NCBI GenBank assembly: GCA_013299115.1
Contig: JAAFKA010000038.1
Span: 1-45,148, forward strand
Length of the DNA stretch: 45,148 bases
Direction of reading: 5' to 3'
Source of the DNA: Cytophagales bacterium
GTDB lineage: Bacteria > Bacteroidota > Bacteroidia > Cytophagales > Thermoflexibacteraceae
This document shows positions 42,597 to 45,148 of this stretch, one piece after another; position 1 is the first letter of the stretch; the number at the start of each line of letters is the position of its first letter. A program made the translations under genes and the position numbers. A model generated the notes under the pieces. It made no database searches and was not told the DNA's origin. It saw only the letters and a list, made by a program, of their open reading frames with translations.

Positions 42597-43232
42597 ATGA
42601 GCAACTTTTTATTATCTCAACCGATGACAAAGAAAATAGCAATTTTGGCGGCTTTGGCAGTGTTTTTGGGTCTAAGTCATCTGGCTTTGCATCCTCCCAT
42701 TCTGCAAGAAATAAGTGAAATGACCGACGGCAGAGATGGCACTATTTACAAGACTGTAAAAATAGGGGGCAAATATTGGCTGGCAGAAAACCTGATTTAC
42801 GACACGCCGACAGGCTCTTTTTGGTATAACAACAAAAAAGGAAGTGGCAAAGGCAAATTGTATTCGTGGGAAGCAGCCAAAACAGCTTGCCCCACAGGTT
42901 GGCACCTGCCCACAGACGAGGAATGGCAAAAATTAGAAGTAAATTTGGGTATGGACACGCAGCAAGCCAAAGACATTGGTTTCAGAGGAACAGACCAAGG
43001 CAGGCAACTAAAAGCCAAAGGTAGCAGTGGCATGAACCTACAATTAGGTGGTTTCAGACACTCCGATGGCACGTTTGGAGATTTGGGCGAAAAAGGCTTT
43101 TATTGGACAGCCACTCCACACAGCATCACAGGAACAGCCTTCCGCCGTTCTTTCAATAATAGTTCAGAACAGGTCTATCGGACTAATCACGATACCAATT
43201 ATGCGTATAGTTGCCGTTGTGTAGAAAATTAA
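42597..43232 (+). CDS. FISUMP-domain protein, exported
   Basis: The 211-residue protein (or 202 from the ATG at 42624, MTKKIAILAALAVFLGL) has an N-terminal membrane/signal helix without a lipobox. The rest is a Fibrobacter succinogenes major paralogous domain: YKTVKIGGKYWLAENLIYD, YSWEAAKTACPTGWHLPTDE EWQKLE-type stretch, GGFRHSDGTF, GFYWTATPHS and YSCRCVEN at the end. Cys-Cys pairing in C-P-T-G-W and C-R-C is typical. These secreted domains have no known enzyme activity. Confidence 0.8.
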   Translation: MSNFLLSQPMTKKIAILAALAVFLGLSHLALHPPILQEISEMTDGRDGTIYKTVKIGGKYWLAENLIYDTPTGSFWYNNKKGSGKGKLYSWEAAKTACPTGWHLPTDEEWQKLEVNLGMDTQQAKDIGFRGTDQGRQLKAKGSSGMNLQLGGFRHSDGTFGDLGEKGFYWTATPHSITGTAFRRSFNNSSEQVYRTNHDTNYAYSCRCVEN

Positions 43233-43243
43233 AGGTAGTAGTG

Positions 43244-43267
43244 TTTTCGGTTTCTCAAAACCGAAAA
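43244..43267 (+). repeat. CTCA-loop hairpin, 3' of the FISUMP gene
   Basis: TTTTCGGTTT-CTCA-AAACCGAAAA, perfect 10-bp stem, 12 nt after the stop, with the loop CTCA in the sense of the gene. Confidence 0.75.
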
Positions 43268-43411
43268 AAAAATTAAAATTAGTTTTTTTGCAAAAATTAA
43301 CAAAAAAAGATTGACTTTTGCATACACTTGTCATTAAAAGCAAGTGGTAGTGTATAATAATTTGGTATTCATTTAGTTTTTACTTACCTTTGAGTTTGAA
43401 AACAACCAAAA

Positions 43412-43444
43412 ATTTATTCGACACCTAAAAGGTGTCTGATAAAT
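43412..43444. repeat. Imperfect inverted repeat around GACACC/GGTGTC
   Basis: ATTTATTCGACACC and GGTGTCTGATAAAT pair with two mismatches around a TAAAA loop, upstream of gldJ. Confidence 0.5.
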
Positions 43445-43465
43445 GAGATTTTGAAATTTTGTATC

Positions 43466-43481
43466 GTAGGCTTTAGCCTGC
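43466..43481. repeat. GTAGGCTTTAGCCTGC palindrome
   Basis: A 7-bp stem with one G-U, 42 nt upstream of the gldJ start, related to the copy at 40812-40831; both continue with CATTTT. Confidence 0.5.
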
Positions 43482-43523
43482 ATTTTAAACTATTTTACTT
43501 AGCAACTTATTTCTGTCAAAAAT

Positions 43524-44789
43524 ATGATGAATAAAAGTGCATATCTGATAGGCTGCACCGCACTATTTTTAGGATTAATCCTGAGCAGTTGCAGCAAAGG
43601 GAAGCCGACCAGCATGAAGCCGGGCAAGCAAAGTACAGCCACAGGTTTGAAATACAATACAGGTGGCAAAGCTAAAGAGAAAGAATTTGCAGTTCGCAAG
43701 TTCAAAGGGCAGCCCGATGGACCTAACTTGGTCTATATCGAAGGTGGTCGCCATGTGATGGGTTCGCAAGAGGAAGATTTGCTTACGGCAAGAGATAACA
43801 TAGAAAGGACTGTAACCGTAGCCTCTTTCTATATGGACGAAACCGAAGTAGCAAACATCCACTGGTTAGAGTATTTGCAATTTGCAAAAGACTCTGGCGA
43901 CCAGTATTTGGAGGAAGCCATGCCCGATACCTTAGTGTGGGCAGCAGAGTTGGCTTTCAACGACCCTTATATTGACCACTACCTCCGTTACCCAGGTTTC
44001 CGTTACTTCCCTATCGTGGGTGTAAATTGGAAACAAGCCCAAAACTATGCTGTTTGGCGTACAGAAGCCGTAAACAGAGTATTGGCAATGAAAAAAGGTA
44101 ACAAAGAGGAAAAACAAATGGCAAAAGATGGCGGTGGTCGTATTCCTTTGGAGTCGGGCATCGTGTTGCCAGGTTATCGTCTGCCAACAGAAGCCGAGTG
44201 GGAATATGCTGCAAAAGCTATGGTGGGTACACAATACTTAGACGAAAACAACGACTACCAACGTATTTATCCTTGGGACGGACACTCTTTGCGTAACCCT
44301 TACGGCAAGCAAATGGGTATGTTCTTAGCAAACTTCAAACGTGGTCGTGGCGACTATGCAGGTATTGCGGGCAAATTGAATGACGGAGCTATGATTACCG
44401 AATGGATTTATGCTTATCCGCCTAATGATTTTGGTTTGTATAACATGGCAGGTAACGTAAACGAATGGGTAGAAGATACGTACAGACCTCTATCTTTTGA
44501 GGATATGCAAGACCTCAATCCTGTGCGTACAGATGGTAAATTTATGACCAAAAGTGCTGCCGACCTCAAACGCAAGAAAACAGTGGACTACATGGACGAC
44601 GTGAAAATGTATGACAAAACTAACTTTGCAACCTTGGTTGATAACCATGTAAGGGTTTACAAAGGTGGTTCTTGGAAAGACGTAGCTTATTGGTTAGCCC
44701 CTGGCACCAGACGTTATTTAGAGGAAGACTCTGCTACAGCTACCATTGGTTTCCGTTGTGCGATGATTAGAGCTGGTGCAAATAAATAG
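43524..44789 (+). CDS. gldJ: Gliding motility lipoprotein GldJ (T9SS-associated)
   Basis: The 421-residue protein has a lipoprotein signal with lipobox LSSC (Cys23). The rest is a formylglycine-generating-enzyme/SUMF1-like fold with the GldJ signature order: GPNLVYIEGGRHVMGSQEED, FYMDETEVANIHWLEYL, DTLVWAAELAFNDPYIDHYL, YFPIVGVNWKQAQNYAVWR, YRLPTEAEWEYAA, ANFKRGRGDYAGIAGKLNDG, APNDFGLYNMAGNVNEW-type segment and GGSWKDVAYWLAPGTR. GldK, a paralogue in the T9SS ring, is the main alternative, but the KRGRGDYAGIAG segment and DTLVW favour GldJ. It anchors gliding-motility or T9SS parts at the outer membrane and is needed for SprB-type adhesin motion. It is not in a gld operon here. Confidence 0.85.
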   Translation: MMNKSAYLIGCTALFLGLILSSCSKGKPTSMKPGKQSTATGLKYNTGGKAKEKEFAVRKFKGQPDGPNLVYIEGGRHVMGSQEEDLLTARDNIERTVTVASFYMDETEVANIHWLEYLQFAKDSGDQYLEEAMPDTLVWAAELAFNDPYIDHYLRYPGFRYFPIVGVNWKQAQNYAVWRTEAVNRVLAMKKGNKEEKQMAKDGGGRIPLESGIVLPGYRLPTEAEWEYAAKAMVGTQYLDENNDYQRIYPWDGHSLRNPYGKQMGMFLANFKRGRGDYAGIAGKLNDGAMITEWIYAYPPNDFGLYNMAGNVNEWVEDTYRPLSFEDMQDLNPVRTDGKFMTKSAADLKRKKTVDYMDDVKMYDKTNFATLVDNHVRVYKGGSWKDVAYWLAPGTRRYLEEDSATATIGFRCAMIRAGANK

Positions 44790-44804
44790 TTGATAATTAC
44801 CACA

Positions 44805-44847
44805 TTGGCAATGACTTAGCAGTCCCGTTAAAATCTTGACAATCGTA
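44805..44847. repeat. Partial relative of the 36-bp inverted end
   Basis: TTGGCAATG (44805-44813) and CTTGACAATCGTA (44835-44847) match parts of 23941-23976, but the middle is longer by nine bases and differs. Confidence 0.4.
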
Positions 44848-44860
44848 GAACTTTAAGAGT

Positions 44861-44898
44861 AACCCCCACAAGAATTTCTTTTCTTGTGGGGGTTTTGT
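44861..44898 (+). terminator. Terminator of gldJ
   Basis: AACCCCCACAAGAA (44861-44874) and TTCTTGTGGGGGTT (44881-44894) form a perfect 14-bp stem, followed by TT and GTTA after the stem; 71 nt after the stop. Confidence 0.85.
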
Positions 44899-45028
44899 TA
44901 CTTTATTATCAATAATGAGCACAAATGGTTGCACAAATACTTATAAAAATAATTGCTGTCAAATCGTGTAATTTCTTATGATTGATACCAAAAGCAGATA
45001 ATTTAGAAAAACTTATTAATACGCAGAT

Positions 45029-45148
45029 TCAACTTTGAAATGCAATTTTATTTTTGGTTAAATTTTGTATTGGACTGTCAAATTCTAATGTTTTTCTTGG
45101 TCTATTATTGAGTTTTCTCTGAATTTCTGCAATATTTTCAACAGAATA
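45029..45148 (-). CDS. IS30-family transposase C-terminal end, 5' part outside window
   Basis: The minus strand gives 39 residues before a TGA: IQRKLNNRPRKTLEFDSP and the ending NKIAFQS. LNNRPRK-x-LxF-x-SP is the conserved end of IS30 DDE transposases, following their catalytic Glu. The bulk of the gene lies beyond the window. The 130 bases between it and the terminator (44899-45028) hold nothing I recognise and may include the left inverted repeat of the insertion sequence. Confidence 0.8.
   Translation of the reverse strand, partial: YSVENIAEIQRKLNNRPRKTLEFDSPIQNLTKNKIAFQS

Overview
The window looks like a chromosomal segment of a gliding bacterium of the phylum Bacteroidota, most likely order Cytophagales. 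The reasons are AT-rich intergenic DNA, promoters of the Bacteroidota type (TTG, 18-21 nt, TAnnTTTG), a large secreted protein with a type IX secretion C-terminal sorting domain, a GldJ gliding lipoprotein, a propeller/SpoIIE sensor, a TonB-dependent receptor and FISUMP and DUF1599 proteins. I cannot name the genus. No tRNA, rRNA or CRISPR array was seen.

Layout. 1-682: truncated Rpn/PDDEXK_2 nuclease gene cut by the window edge. 817-9310: a 1694-residue T9SS cargo protein, a GT11 fucosyltransferase and a TonB-dependent receptor. 9379-12075: a PD-(D/E)XK-like hypothetical, an AbiC-like membrane protein and a methyltransferase, possibly an accessory or defence patch. 12303-17758: ruvB, two small membrane proteins, asnB, a YebC regulator and a lone Pvc16-type DUF4255 gene. 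18135-23908: a GT4 glycosyltransferase, then four tandem Rpn paralogues (one with a nonsense codon), the last overlapping dprA by ATGA. 24167-31348: aroB, an acyltransferase of the FemAB/BioF2 type, a PlsC/patatin pair joined by an A10 run, an HlyD adaptor, cobT and DUF1599. 31555-38211: propeller/SpoIIE sensor, Omp85 protein, dienoyl-CoA-reductase-like SDR and a LytTR response regulator. 38453-44789: an Hsp70-like/pseudokinase/transmembrane fusion, Uma2 nuclease, M28 peptidase, FISUMP lipoprotein-like protein and gldJ. 45029-45148: the C-terminal end of an IS30-type transposase.

The core genes are mostly housekeeping or envelope functions. The unusual material lies in repeats and mosaics: (i) a 3'-UTR hairpin family with loop CTCA in the sense of the upstream gene and compensating stem changes, in at least six copies; (ii) a 212-bp element with 36-bp inverted ends between dprA and aroB that carries copies of that hairpin; (iii) a perfect 33-bp palindrome translated in frame inside an insertion of about 45 residues in AroB, with a relative in an intergenic inverted-repeat element near 17.8 kb; (iv) the A-B-B-A mosaic of Rpn genes coupled to dprA; (v) the possible slippage fusion of a lysophospholipid acyltransferase with a patatin lipase; and (vi) the Hsp70/pseudokinase membrane protein.

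All calls are from reading the sequence; no database search was run. Several genes begin in a longest-frame reading with TTG codons; I moved these to ATG codons where paralogues, signal peptides or promoter positions supported it.
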